64,000 nucleotides of DNA from Zunongwangia sp. ESRF-bin46 (GCA_002631855.1 NTLF01000017.1:673221-737220), one strand, 5' to 3'; numbered from the stretch's first letter, positions 55,583 through 63,985 are shown. Translations and numbers: made by a program. Notes: a model not told the origin generated them from the letters alone.

Positions 55583-58072
55583 ATGAACAAGCTTTTTACT
55601 CTCCTCTTTTTATTTGTTTCAACATGTATTTTTGCACAAGTACAATCTCCAGACGAATTTTTAGGATACAAAATAGGCACTCAGTTTTCGCGTCATGCCG
55701 ATGTGGTAAATTACTTTCAGCATGTAGCCGATAACAGCAATATGGTTACCTACCAAACGTACGGTAAAACTAACGAGCGGCGTCCGCTTACCTATGCCAT
55801 TGTTTCTTCAGAAGAAAATCTAGCAAATATTGAAACCATTAGAACCAATAATTTAAAAAGTATAGGAATAGAATCGGGATCTGCAAATCCTGAAAAAGCT
55901 ATCGTATGGCTTAGTTACAATGTACACGGTAACGAAGCTTCCAGTACCGAGGCAGCAATGACAACACTGTACGAATTAATTACTAAAAAGCAAGATTGGT
56001 TGCAAAACACCGTCGTAATTATCGATCCATGTGTTAATCCCGATGGTCGTGATCGGTATGCAAATTGGTACAATCAAGTAAAGGCAACACCTTACAACCC
56101 TTCACAAGATGCAACCGAACATCACGAACCTTGGCCAGGCGGGCGTCCTAATCATTATCTTTTCGATTTAAACCGTGATTGGGCGTGGGCTTCTCAAGTA
56201 GAAACACGCCAACGTTTAAAAATTTATAACCAATGGATGCCGCACGTTCACGTAGATTTTCATGAACAAGGCATTAACGAACCATATTACTTTGCTCCTG
56301 CAGCCGAACCGTTTCACGAAATCATTACTCCGTTTCAGCGAGATTTTCAAACACAGATTGGTAAAAACCACGCCAAGTATTTTGATAAAGAAGGCTGGCT
56401 GTTCTTTACACGTGAACGTTTTGATCTGTTATACCCTAGCTATGGGGACACCTACCCTGTTTTTATGGGAGCCATTGGTATGACCTATGAGCAGGCCGGG
56501 CACGGTTTTGCAGGCTTGGGCGTCAATACCGACGAAGGCTTCGAGCTTACGTTAAAAGACCGTGTAGCACATCATACCACTACTGGTCTTTCTACCATAG
56601 AAGTAGCTTCAAAGAATGCAGCTACATTAACTTCAGAGTTTAAAAAGTTTTTTACCACTACTAATTCTAAATATAAAAGCTATGTTCTTACTGGAAAAAA
56701 AGATAATATTCGTGCTCTAACCGAACTATTGGACATACACCAAATACAATATGGATACACCAATAGCGGCTCGGTAACGGGATATAACTATGCCGATGCC
56801 CAAACAGGCTCTATAAAAGCTGAGAACGCTTTGGTAGTGAGCACCAACCAACCAAAAGGTAAAATGGTAAAAGTATTGTTCGAGCCTAAAACAAAACTAT
56901 CCACTCCCGTAACGTATGATATTACCGCGTGGAGCCTGCCGTATGCGTATGGGTTAGATGCCGTAGCAAGTACATCGTTGGTTTCGGCTAATGCCAATCC
57001 GCTTACTACTTTTAAAACTAATACTGCTGTTTCAAGCGCAGCAGGTTATATTGCTAAGTGGAACAGTATGTATGATGCTATTTTTTTAGCTGACTTACTG
57101 AAACATGACATCCGTGTGCGGTTTTCTGAAAAGAAATTAAGCTTTAATGGTAATACATTTGACCGTGGAAGTTTGATTATTACTCGAAGTGACAATAAAA
57201 GCAATTCAGCTTTTGATACAACGGTAACCAAACTTGCCAATAAGCATAAGCGTGAGTTATATGCTTCTAGTACCAGTTTTGCTGATACGATGACCGATTT
57301 TGGTTCGCCCGATATTAAAGTAGTGAACAAACAGCGTATTGCTGTATTGCAAGGCGAAGGTACTTCTTCGTTAAGCTATGGTACCATTTGGCATTTCTTT
57401 GAAAAACAGTTAGAATACCCTATTACCTCAATCAACACCGATGATTTTGATGATATTAACCTAAGTAACTATGATGTATTGGTCATGCCGAGCGGATGGT
57501 ATGGTAGCGTTTTAGGTGATGACATGTTTAATACGCTAAAAGATTGGGTTCGTAGTGGAGGAAAAGTAATAGCCATTGGCAATGCAGTACGCAGCTTTAA
57601 AAACAAAGATGGGTTTGCTCTTCAATTAAATGATGATGAATCTAAAGAAGAAAGCACAGATTCAACCAAAAAAAATAACCTCACCCCTTACGATCAACGT
57701 GAGCAGGAAGGTACGGAAAACATGATAACAGGAAGTATCTTTAAAGTAACCATGGACCCTTCACACCCAATGGCTTTTGGGTACGGCGACAACTATTTCA
57801 GTTTAAAATTGGGAAGCACCTCGTATCGTTTTTTAGATTCTGGGTATAATGTTGGATACATTAAAGGCGAAGCAGAAAACGTTTCCGGATTTGCAGGCAA
57901 TGAAGCTAAAAAAGGCTTGACCGACTCTTTGGTGTTTGGTGAAGACCGTATTGGTCAAGGTTCGGTAGTATATTTGGTAGATGATGTGCTGTTCCGTTCG
58001 TTTTGGCAAAACGGAAAACTACTGTTTGTAAACAGTCTGTTTTTTGTAAATAACAATGCTTTTACCCTTTAA
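55583..58072 (+). CDS. M14 family zinc carboxypeptidase-like protein
   Basis: This exported 829-aa protein has a signal peptide (about 1-19, ending FAQ) and an M14 domain. The zinc motif HGNEASS has His115 and Glu118, the third ligand His is in PHVHVDFHEQG, and the substrate Arg region is near NPDGRDRYANW and FDLNRDWAW. The second half (about 350-829) contains a glutamine-amidotransferase-like region (VLVMPSGWYGSVLGDDMF). It probably trims peptides in the envelope or outside the cell. It stands alone, divergent from bshC. Confidence 0.9.
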   Translation: MNKLFTLLFLFVSTCIFAQVQSPDEFLGYKIGTQFSRHADVVNYFQHVADNSNMVTYQTYGKTNERRPLTYAIVSSEENLANIETIRTNNLKSIGIESGSANPEKAIVWLSYNVHGNEASSTEAAMTTLYELITKKQDWLQNTVVIIDPCVNPDGRDRYANWYNQVKATPYNPSQDATEHHEPWPGGRPNHYLFDLNRDWAWASQVETRQRLKIYNQWMPHVHVDFHEQGINEPYYFAPAAEPFHEIITPFQRDFQTQIGKNHAKYFDKEGWLFFTRERFDLLYPSYGDTYPVFMGAIGMTYEQAGHGFAGLGVNTDEGFELTLKDRVAHHTTTGLSTIEVASKNAATLTSEFKKFFTTTNSKYKSYVLTGKKDNIRALTELLDIHQIQYGYTNSGSVTGYNYADAQTGSIKAENALVVSTNQPKGKMVKVLFEPKTKLSTPVTYDITAWSLPYAYGLDAVASTSLVSANANPLTTFKTNTAVSSAAGYIAKWNSMYDAIFLADLLKHDIRVRFSEKKLSFNGNTFDRGSLIITRSDNKSNSAFDTTVTKLANKHKRELYASSTSFADTMTDFGSPDIKVVNKQRIAVLQGEGTSSLSYGTIWHFFEKQLEYPITSINTDDFDDINLSNYDVLVMPSGWYGSVLGDDMFNTLKDWVRSGGKVIAIGNAVRSFKNKDGFALQLNDDESKEESTDSTKKNNLTPYDQREQEGTENMITGSIFKVTMDPSHPMAFGYGDNYFSLKLGSTSYRFLDSGYNVGYIKGEAENVSGFAGNEAKKGLTDSLVFGEDRIGQGSVVYLVDDVLFRSFWQNGKLLFVNSLFFVNNNAFTL

Positions 58073-58147
58073 ATTAAACTCTTAAAATAGTGTAAAACAG
58101 CCTATAAAAGTATGCACTTTATAGTACCTTCGGAAAAAAGAAGTATT

Positions 58148-58951
58148 ATGAAACGTATATTTTTACTTACCCTAACGGTGCTGTTTTTTGCAGCCTGTAA
58201 TAATTCAGAAAAGAAGAAAACGGAAGAAGCTTCCATGACTGCGGAAACGGAACAACCTAAAAAAATGGAGGAACCCGCTTCCGAAGATTTTATAGACATC
58301 ACCCCTATTGAGCACGCCACGATGGTATTGCAATGGGATGACACAGTACTTTATGTAGACCCTGTTGGCGGTGCTAAAGCTTTTGAAGGCCAGCCAAGTC
58401 CCAATATAATATTGGTAACCGATATTCACGGCGACCATATGAATGCCGAAACCATTCAGGCTGTACTAACCGAGAACACCAAACTCATTGCCCCACAAGC
58501 CGTAGCCGATAAACTACCAAAAGCATTACAAGAACGAGTTCAAGTAATGAACAATGGTGAAAGTGCCATACATTCTAATATTGCCATAGAAGCCATCCCA
58601 ATGTACAACCTACGTGAAGAGGCCTTGAAATTTCATAAAAAAGGACGCGGTAATGGTTATATCCTTGAAAAAGATGATAAGCGGGTATATATTTCCGGAG
58701 ATACAGAAGACATCCCAGAAATGCGCAACCTAACCAATATTGACATTGCTTTTGTATGTATGAATTTACCCTACACCATGCCAGTTGATAAAGCTGCCGA
58801 AGCCGTTTTAGCCTTTAAGCCCAACGTAGTATATCCATATCACTTTAGGGGTACAGAAGGGCTAAGCGATGTTAGCAAGTTTAAAGATTTGGTAAACAAA
58901 GGAGACGAATCTATTACGGTAACCCAATTGGATTGGTATCCCAATCAATAA
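58148..58951 (+). CDS. MBL-fold metal-dependent hydrolase, lipoprotein
   Basis: This 267-aa protein starts at ATG 58148 with a lipoprotein signal (MKRIFLLTLTVLFFAAC). A frame extension to 58112 would put 12 residues before the signal. The metallo-beta-lactamase-like core belongs to the UlaG/L-ascorbate-lactonase-like branch: ITPIEHATMVLQW, ILVTDIHGDHMN, GRGNGYILEKDDKRVYISGD, YPYHFRGT. The first metal motif reads DIHGDHMN, a variation on HxHxDH with Asp in the first place. The substrate is unknown. A strong hairpin follows. Confidence 0.87.
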   Translation: MKRIFLLTLTVLFFAACNNSEKKKTEEASMTAETEQPKKMEEPASEDFIDITPIEHATMVLQWDDTVLYVDPVGGAKAFEGQPSPNIILVTDIHGDHMNAETIQAVLTENTKLIAPQAVADKLPKALQERVQVMNNGESAIHSNIAIEAIPMYNLREEALKFHKKGRGNGYILEKDDKRVYISGDTEDIPEMRNLTNIDIAFVCMNLPYTMPVDKAAEAVLAFKPNVVYPYHFRGTEGLSDVSKFKDLVNKGDESITVTQLDWYPNQ

Positions 58952-58967
58952 AAAATAGATTAGTTTT

Positions 58968-59003
58968 ATATCAAAACCATTACTTTCGTAATGGTTTTGA
59001 TAT
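58968..59003. terminator. 16-bp perfect hairpin between the MBL gene and the HTH gene
   Basis: 58968-58983 pairs perfectly with 58988-59003 (core AAACCATTAC/GTAATGGTTT) around loop TTTC. It could end the MBL transcript, but no T-run follows. It ends 8 bp before the start codon of the HTH gene, so it may instead be an operator or a leader structure. Confidence 0.75.
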
Positions 59004-59011
59004 TATAAACA

Positions 59012-59551
59012 ATGACCAAACTAACCCAATACCGAGAACAACATAACTTAACACAAGAAGAGCTAGCTGAAAAAGCTGGCGTTTCGGTGCGCACTATTCA
59101 ACGTATTGAAGCGGGTGCTACCCCAAAAGGTTATACCTTAAAAACACTTGCTTCGGTCTTAGGTGTAGCTGAAGACGCCTTACGAGCAACTACCCCAGCA
59201 GAACCCCTCCCTACTCCTCATTTAGTTAAAATAATCAACCTATCATCGTTGGCATTTTTTATACTTCCGTTTGGGAATATTATCCTACCGCTTATTTTAA
59301 TGCACTATAAAAAAGAAGTGAATACGCTTACCAAACAAATTGTTTCTGTCCAAATACTTTGGACTATCATTTCAAGTGTTCTTATAATGTTAAGTCCTTT
59401 TATTCAAAAGTGGTTTTCCCTGACCAGACAACTTATCCTCATTGTAATTATAGTTTGTGTTCTTACCAACCTATTTATTATTATTAGGAATACCGTTTCC
59501 TTAGACCAACAAAATAAACTATATATTAAACTGAATTTCAGCTTTATATAA
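59012..59551 (+). CDS. XRE-type HTH protein with membrane domain
   Basis: This 179-aa protein has an N-terminal XRE helix-turn-helix (about 4-60, NLTQEELAEKAGVSVRTIQR then IEAGATPKGYTLKTLASVLG) joined to a membrane part with three helices (about 75-95, 105-125, 133-155). Such membrane-tethered repressor-like proteins are frequent in Flavobacteriia and of unknown role. The perfect hairpin directly upstream is a candidate self-regulatory site, and a TGTCGG tandem repeat lies directly downstream. The next gene is a serine hydrolase. Confidence 0.88.
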   Translation: MTKLTQYREQHNLTQEELAEKAGVSVRTIQRIEAGATPKGYTLKTLASVLGVAEDALRATTPAEPLPTPHLVKIINLSSLAFFILPFGNIILPLILMHYKKEVNTLTKQIVSVQILWTIISSVLIMLSPFIQKWFSLTRQLILIVIIVCVLTNLFIIIRNTVSLDQQNKLYIKLNFSFI

Positions 59552-59565
59552 ACTTGTCATAAAAA

Positions 59566-59586
59566 TGTCGGGCTATTGTCGGCTAT
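59566..59586 (+). repeat. Tandem TGTCGG(G)CTAT direct repeat
   Basis: TGTCGGGCTAT (59566-59576) is followed at once by TGTCGGCTAT (59577-59586), with the TGTCGG cores 11 bp apart, about one helical turn. It lies between the HTH gene and the serine hydrolase gene, 73 bp before the latter's start. It is a plausible protein-binding site. Confidence 0.6.
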
Positions 59587-59658
59587 GCTTTTACTACTTT
59601 CTGAAAGAACTTTCTGAAAATTGTATTTCGTTTTAACATTAAAAAAACTACACCTACT

Positions 59659-61173
59659 ATGCAATATTTTCAAAATTTATGTACCGTAATTTTTATAGTT
59701 ATTGCAGCACAAACCAATGCTCAAATACCTACAAATTCTTCTATTTTTAATGCATTAAAAAAAGCAGACAGCCTCGTCTTTACAGAAGGGTTTAATCGTT
59801 GTAATTTTTCCGCACTTAAAAAAATATTACATAAAGATCTTGAGTTTCTACACGATCAAAATGGAACTCAGGATTTAAATCAATTCTATGAGGCATTTAC
59901 AAAAAGTATTTGTTCAGACTCTACTTTTAAGCCCATTCGTAAATTAATTCCTGAAACACTACAAGTATTTTCTTTACACAACAAAGGACAACTCTATGGA
60001 GCCATACAAACAGGTGATCACGTGTTCTACATTAAAGAACCAAATAAAGATGCCTATGCTACATCAAAAGGAAAGTTTATTCATACTTGGGTTTTAGAAA
60101 ACGAACAATGGAAATTAAAACGTATCGTAAGTTACGAACATGCCCCACCAGAGGAAGAGTATGGAGCCAAGTTTAATGCAGATTACATTTTACCCTTATT
60201 TAACAATGACCATACCATTGAGACCTTATTAAAAAAACATCAAATCCCATCTATCTCTATTGGTTACATTAAAAATGGAGCATTACAACAAATACGTGCA
60301 TTTGGCTCTAAAAAAGAAGGCAAACCTGTTACACACAATAGCCTGTATAAAATAGCGTCATTAACAAAACCCATTTGTGCAATAGTAGTACTAAAACTAA
60401 TTAATAAAGAGGTTTGGAGTTTAGATGAACCCGTTTCTACTTATTTTGTCGATCCCGATATTGCAAATAGCCCATATATGAACACGTTAACAACTCGTCA
60501 TATATTATCACATCAATCAGGGTTTCCTAATTGGAGGTACCTCACAGCAGATAAAAAACTAGCGTTTCAGTTTGAACCTGGCACCCAGTTTCAATATTCG
60601 GGAGAAGGATTTGAGTATCTTCGAAAAGCAATAGAACATAAACTAAACCGCCCTTTTGAAGCTATCGCTACTGAAATACTCTTTGAGCCTCTTGGTATGG
60701 ATAATACTCATTTTTATTGGACTCCAGAAGTCAATGAAGACAAGTATGCAGTAGAGCATAATGAACAAGGTAAACCTATTGCTTTTAAAAAGTACACCCG
60801 TATTAATGCCGCTGCAAACGTAATAACGACAGCTGAGGACTACTCTAAATTTCTGCTTCATATATTGGATGGTGCCGGACTATCACAACCCCTGTATCGA
60901 TCATTTATTTCAACACAAGCCAATCAACAAAAAGGAATAGATTGGGGGCTCGGTATGCAGCTGCTATCTGGACTACCCAATAATGAGCTTGCTATTATGC
61001 ATACTGGTGGAGATTACGGAACTAAAACCATTGCTATTCTATTACAGGAATCTAAACAAGGGTTGGTTTTGTTTACCAATTCTGAAAACGGTATGGTACT
61101 ATGGCAAAAGATTATAACTGAATACTTTGGAGATATAGGAAAAGAAATAGTTACCAGAAATTTACAAGAATAA
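59659..61173 (+). CDS. Serine hydrolase (beta-lactamase/class C type) with NTF2-like N-terminal domain
   Basis: This exported 504-aa protein has a signal peptide (about 1-21, ending NAQ). An N-terminal NTF2/SnoaL-like domain (about 28-160, HTWVLENEQWKLKRIVSYEH) is followed by a class C beta-lactamase/DD-peptidase fold (about 180-500). The active-site SxxK is SLTK (Ser234, Lys237), the second motif is QYSGEGFEY (Tyr-x-Gly in place of Tyr-x-Asn) and the third is HTGGDYGTKT. It probably acts on peptides or esters in the periplasm; antibiotic resistance is not implied. Confidence 0.87.
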   Translation: MQYFQNLCTVIFIVIAAQTNAQIPTNSSIFNALKKADSLVFTEGFNRCNFSALKKILHKDLEFLHDQNGTQDLNQFYEAFTKSICSDSTFKPIRKLIPETLQVFSLHNKGQLYGAIQTGDHVFYIKEPNKDAYATSKGKFIHTWVLENEQWKLKRIVSYEHAPPEEEYGAKFNADYILPLFNNDHTIETLLKKHQIPSISIGYIKNGALQQIRAFGSKKEGKPVTHNSLYKIASLTKPICAIVVLKLINKEVWSLDEPVSTYFVDPDIANSPYMNTLTTRHILSHQSGFPNWRYLTADKKLAFQFEPGTQFQYSGEGFEYLRKAIEHKLNRPFEAIATEILFEPLGMDNTHFYWTPEVNEDKYAVEHNEQGKPIAFKKYTRINAAANVITTAEDYSKFLLHILDGAGLSQPLYRSFISTQANQQKGIDWGLGMQLLSGLPNNELAIMHTGGDYGTKTIAILLQESKQGLVLFTNSENGMVLWQKIITEYFGDIGKEIVTRNLQE

Positions 61174-61218
61174 TGAGCTACTTCTATAAAATACATATAT
61201 CGTACTAATTGTGAATCT

Positions 61219-61767
61219 ATGACATCCATCAACATCACTTTTAAATACATGTTAGCTACGTTCGCTGCTGTATTTTTTACATGGCTAATTCACGAGTTTG
61301 CACATTGGAGTATGGCCGAAGTTCTTGGGTATACAGCTAATATGGCCTTAAACGGCACCTCGTTTGTAGCTGGGGAAGATCCTAGCACAGGGCAGCGTAT
61401 CATCATTTCAGCGGCGGGACCTGTAATTACCATAATACAAGCAATTGTGGTTTTTCTATTCTTAAACTATAAACGGTGGAATCAATACCTATATCCTTTG
61501 CTATTTACTGCTTTTTATATGCGATTGTTAGCTGGAGGTATGAATGTCATCAACCCAAATGATGAAGGCCGTATTAGTCAGTTTTTAGGATTGGGCACCT
61601 ACACCATACCGGTATTAGTTAGTGCCTTTTTACTGTATTTGGTGTACAGGGTTGCCAAACGTCACCAACTTTCTTGGAAGCTTCAAGCTACCACTACCCT
61701 ATTGGTCATGGTTTTTAGCTCTATTCTTATTCTTTTAGATCAATTTTTAAGTGTTCAATTGCTATAA
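61219..61767 (+). CDS. Small M50-like membrane metalloprotease candidate (HEFAH motif)
   Basis: This 182-aa membrane protein has about five helices. The first carries a zinc-type motif WLIHEFAHWSMAEVLGY (His25, Glu26, His29), as in site-2-protease-like M50 proteins, followed by SAAGPVITIIQAIVVFLFL. A third metal ligand is not obvious; Asn-Pro-Asn-Asp at NVINPNDEGR could supply it, as the NPDG motif does in M50. It is shorter than most M50 enzymes and lacks a PDZ domain. It follows the serine hydrolase by 45 bp. Function and activity are inferred only. Confidence 0.7.
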   Translation: MTSINITFKYMLATFAAVFFTWLIHEFAHWSMAEVLGYTANMALNGTSFVAGEDPSTGQRIIISAAGPVITIIQAIVVFLFLNYKRWNQYLYPLLFTAFYMRLLAGGMNVINPNDEGRISQFLGLGTYTIPVLVSAFLLYLVYRVAKRHQLSWKLQATTTLLVMVFSSILILLDQFLSVQLL

Positions 61768-61990
61768 AAACCGAGTGTTTTCCTGCCTTCACTCTAGTTT
61801 GCTTCGGGGTTTCTTCGCAAAACGTCCTTTTTTGGAAAATAGCCCCAACCCGTTCCCGAAGGATCCCCGAAGGAAACCCGAACAAAACCCCTTAAAATTT
61901 GGGTATAATCTGCATATGTCGTCACATGAATGCAGAGGAATGCAAATACCTTCATGTACCATCACAGATTTGCAGCTCTTACCAGACTCG

Positions 61991-62030
61991 GTCAATCGTC
62001 GTCAAACTCCGTCATTTGTTGTCAATTGGC
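61991..62030 (+). repeat. Four GTCA repeats with exact 10-bp spacing
   Basis: GTCAATCGTC, GTCAAACTCC, GTCATTTGTT and GTCAATTGGC follow each other without gaps, each starting with GTCA. One more GTCA at 61921 is in the same phase (70 bp away). Ten-bp spacing puts the repeats on one face of the helix, as in protein-binding arrays. Confidence 0.65.
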
Positions 62031-62152
62031 TGCAAGTTGTTGGGGAATATGAAAGGTTTGATTAGCTTTAAACCACGGATATACCTGCTTTTAGGAAAAA
62101 TATTCGTTTGATGTATCGCTTAAAAAAACGAAACAAAAACCTATTTACAAGA

Positions 62153-62183
62153 TTTTGTAAAGTGGAATTTTTAAGTATATTTG
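62153..62183 (+). promoter_or_regulatory. Promoter module A (upstream of the lipoprotein gene)
   Basis: A TTG -33 element (62155-62157, in GATTTTGT) is followed after 18 bp by TATATTTG (62176-62183), an exact TAnnTTTG match. The 16-base block TTTTTAAGTATATTTG (62168-62183) recurs exactly at 62995-63010. Confidence 0.72.
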
Positions 62184-62344
62184 GCGGCAATTTAACTTTT
62201 TATTAAGATTTCAAAGCTTTAACCCCAAACACTAATTACCCATTTTAAACCCATACAATAAACCAAACATACTACTAAAGGCTATGCCTTTTTGTGGTGG
62301 GTTATTTATTACCATAAACAAAAACCAATATTTAAATTAAACAG

Positions 62345-62950
62345 ATGAGAAGTATTAAGATTACCCTACTATTAATTTCAGTTATTATAGCAACAAGTTG
62401 TGCCTCTGGGTATAAAATGATTGAACCAAAATCAATTAATTATGTTTCAAGAAACGAAAACAATGGAGCAAAACTAGAGTACAAATATGATTTGCTCGAT
62501 AAAAAGTATGCAAAAAAAGAAGTAAAAAAAGGGGTAAAGTTAGTGGCTGTTAAAATAACGAATGAGTCTGATAGGGACTTAATGTTTGGAAGGGAAATTA
62601 AACTTACTTATGAAAACGGAAAGGAAATAGTGGCCATGGAAAACGACAAGGTGTTTAAATCCTTAAAGCAAAGCCCAGCTTCTTATTTGTTTTATCTTTT
62701 GTTAACCCCTTTAAATTTATACACATCAAGTTCAGATGGCGACACAAGTTCTACGCCTATAGGGCTAGTAATTGGACCTGGCCTTGCCGGCGGAAACATG
62801 ATTGCAGCCGGGTCTGCAAACAAGAAATTTAAAACAGAGCTTTTAGAGTACAACATCAATGGAACCCTAATTAAAAAAGGCGAAACCAAATATGGACTGG
62901 TAGGAATAAAATCTGACTCTTTTGATGCTTTAAAAATAAAAGTGGAATAA
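62345..62950 (+). CDS. Hypothetical lipoprotein
   Basis: This 201-aa protein has a lipoprotein signal (MRSIKITLLLISVIIATSC, acylated Cys19) and no family that I recognise. The mature part is rich in Lys and Glu (YDLLDKKYAKKEVKKGVKLV), then has a hydrophobic stretch SPASYLFYLLLTPLNLYTSS and a glycine-rich segment IGLVIGPGLAGGNMIAAGSA that could form a hairpin in a membrane. It is probably an envelope protein. It has its own promoter module A and a leader of about 150 bp, so it behaves as a single-gene unit in an accessory region. Confidence 0.72.
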   Translation: MRSIKITLLLISVIIATSCASGYKMIEPKSINYVSRNENNGAKLEYKYDLLDKKYAKKEVKKGVKLVAVKITNESDRDLMFGREIKLTYENGKEIVAMENDKVFKSLKQSPASYLFYLLLTPLNLYTSSSDGDTSSTPIGLVIGPGLAGGNMIAAGSANKKFKTELLEYNINGTLIKKGETKYGLVGIKSDSFDALKIKVE

Positions 62951-62980
62951 AAACAAGAGCCGCAAGAAAAGATATATGAT

Positions 62981-63010
62981 TTTGTGAGTTGCGTTTTTTA
63001 AGTATATTTG
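62981..63010 (+). promoter_or_regulatory. Promoter module B (upstream of the CBS-HEPN gene)
   Basis: TTTG (62981-62984, in GATTTTGT) is followed after 18 bp by TATATTTG (63003-63010), an exact TAnnTTTG match. The layout is the same as module A, including the shared TTTTTAAGTATATTTG block. It lies 140 bp before the CBS-HEPN start. Confidence 0.7.
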
Positions 63011-63122
63011 AGACAGCACTCCCCTTTTAAATTAATATAGTAAGAACACTTTTTCTAGTTAGTACTGCGCATAGCATGCCAAATAGAGGAACTAACAGCG
63101 GAAAAACCGTTCATATAAACAA

Positions 63123-63136
63123 GTTGTGTGTAATGC
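63123..63136 (+). repeat. Left inverted repeat flanking the CBS-HEPN gene
   Basis: GTTGTGTGTAATGC ends 14 bp before the CBS-HEPN start codon. Its reverse complement, with one mismatch, lies at 63986-63999 immediately after the gene. Confidence 0.75.
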
Positions 63137-63150
63137 GAAAAAAAATATAG

Positions 63151-63984
63151 ATGGGATTTGAACTTTGGTACTCAAAACATACAGGAATTAGAAGAAAAGG
63201 AACATCTTTTTCCGAATTACAAGACATATTTATCGATGACATTACCGCCAAATACATTTTTGAACCATTAGCTTGTTGCCAAATAACTGACAACCCATTT
63301 GAAGTAAAAAACACGCTCAAACAGAGAGATTTTGATACACTTGGTGTTGTAGATGATAATGGAGTTAAACTCGGATATATCGTAAGAGAAAAACTCGGAG
63401 AAAAAACGATTGACAATTATCTTGAAAAATTTGATATAGAAATTGTTATATCGGAATCCACACCATTATCGGAACTTTTTGAAATTCTACTTGAAAAAGA
63501 GTATGTATATATTTTGAGTAAAAACACTATTGATGGAATTGTCACTCGTGCAGACATTAACAAACCTATAGTTAGAATTTATCTTTTCGGATTAATATCA
63601 CTATTCGAATTACATTTAAATTATTGGATAACCCAAAATTATGACAACGAATCTTGGATAGATGTTTTAAAACAAGTAAGAATTGAATCCGCAGAAAAAA
63701 TCTTTAATGAAAGAAAAGGGAATAATGTACAATTGACTTTGTTAGAATGTATTCAAATGTGCGACAAGAGAGATATTTTACGAACTACTGATGATTTTAT
63801 AAAAGAATTCGACTTTACGAAAAACGGATTTGAAAGGCTTCTTAAAGATGTTGAAAAAATAAGAAATGAATTAGCTCATAGTCAAAATTCAATAATAGCA
63901 AATTTGGAATGGACTGTCTTTGTGAATACAATTAAAAATGCAAAAGAGTTTTTAGTAAAGTCCGAGGAAAAAATTGAAAAATAA
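63151..63984 (+). CDS. CBS-domain protein fused to a HEPN-like domain
   Basis: This 277-aa cytosolic protein has an N-terminal pair of CBS-like units (about 34-140: FEVKNTLKQRDFDTLGVVDD, PLSELFEILLEKEYVYILSK, IDGIVTRADINKP) and a helical C-terminal half (about 145-277) with RNELAHSQ, the Rx4H motif (Arg238, His243) of HEPN domains. CBS pairs bind adenine nucleotides, and many HEPN proteins are RNases in toxin-antitoxin or phage-defence systems. A nucleotide-gated RNase is therefore possible but unproven. The gene is AT-rich and bracketed by inverted repeats. The window ends 16 bp after its stop. Confidence 0.75.
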   Translation: MGFELWYSKHTGIRRKGTSFSELQDIFIDDITAKYIFEPLACCQITDNPFEVKNTLKQRDFDTLGVVDDNGVKLGYIVREKLGEKTIDNYLEKFDIEIVISESTPLSELFEILLEKEYVYILSKNTIDGIVTRADINKPIVRIYLFGLISLFELHLNYWITQNYDNESWIDVLKQVRIESAEKIFNERKGNNVQLTLLECIQMCDKRDILRTTDDFIKEFDFTKNGFERLLKDVEKIRNELAHSQNSIIANLEWTVFVNTIKNAKEFLVKSEEKIEK

Positions 63985-63985
63985 A

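Larger units (their letters stand above)
61768..62344. other. 577-bp non-coding region rich in short repeats
   Basis: No gene can be supported here. The first 350 bp are richer in GC than other gaps and contain inverted repeats (CTGCAT 61910-61915 with ATGCAG 61930-61935; TGCAAAT 61941-61947 with ATTTGCA 61968-61974). They also hold GTCA repeats at exact 10-bp steps (61991, 62001, 62011, 62021). The later part holds a promoter module at 62153-62183 and an AT-rich leader of about 150 bp for the lipoprotein gene. Confidence 0.6.

Noticed and set aside
59659..61173. Antibiotic-resistance beta-lactamase
   Set aside because: The fold is shared with many esterases and peptidases, the second motif is altered and an NTF2-like domain is attached, so resistance is not supported.
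61751..62065. Plus-strand open frame of 104 codons in the non-coding stretch
   Set aside because: It overlaps the end of the HEFAH gene, its product resembles no family, and it runs through phased repeats and inverted repeats that explain the sequence better.
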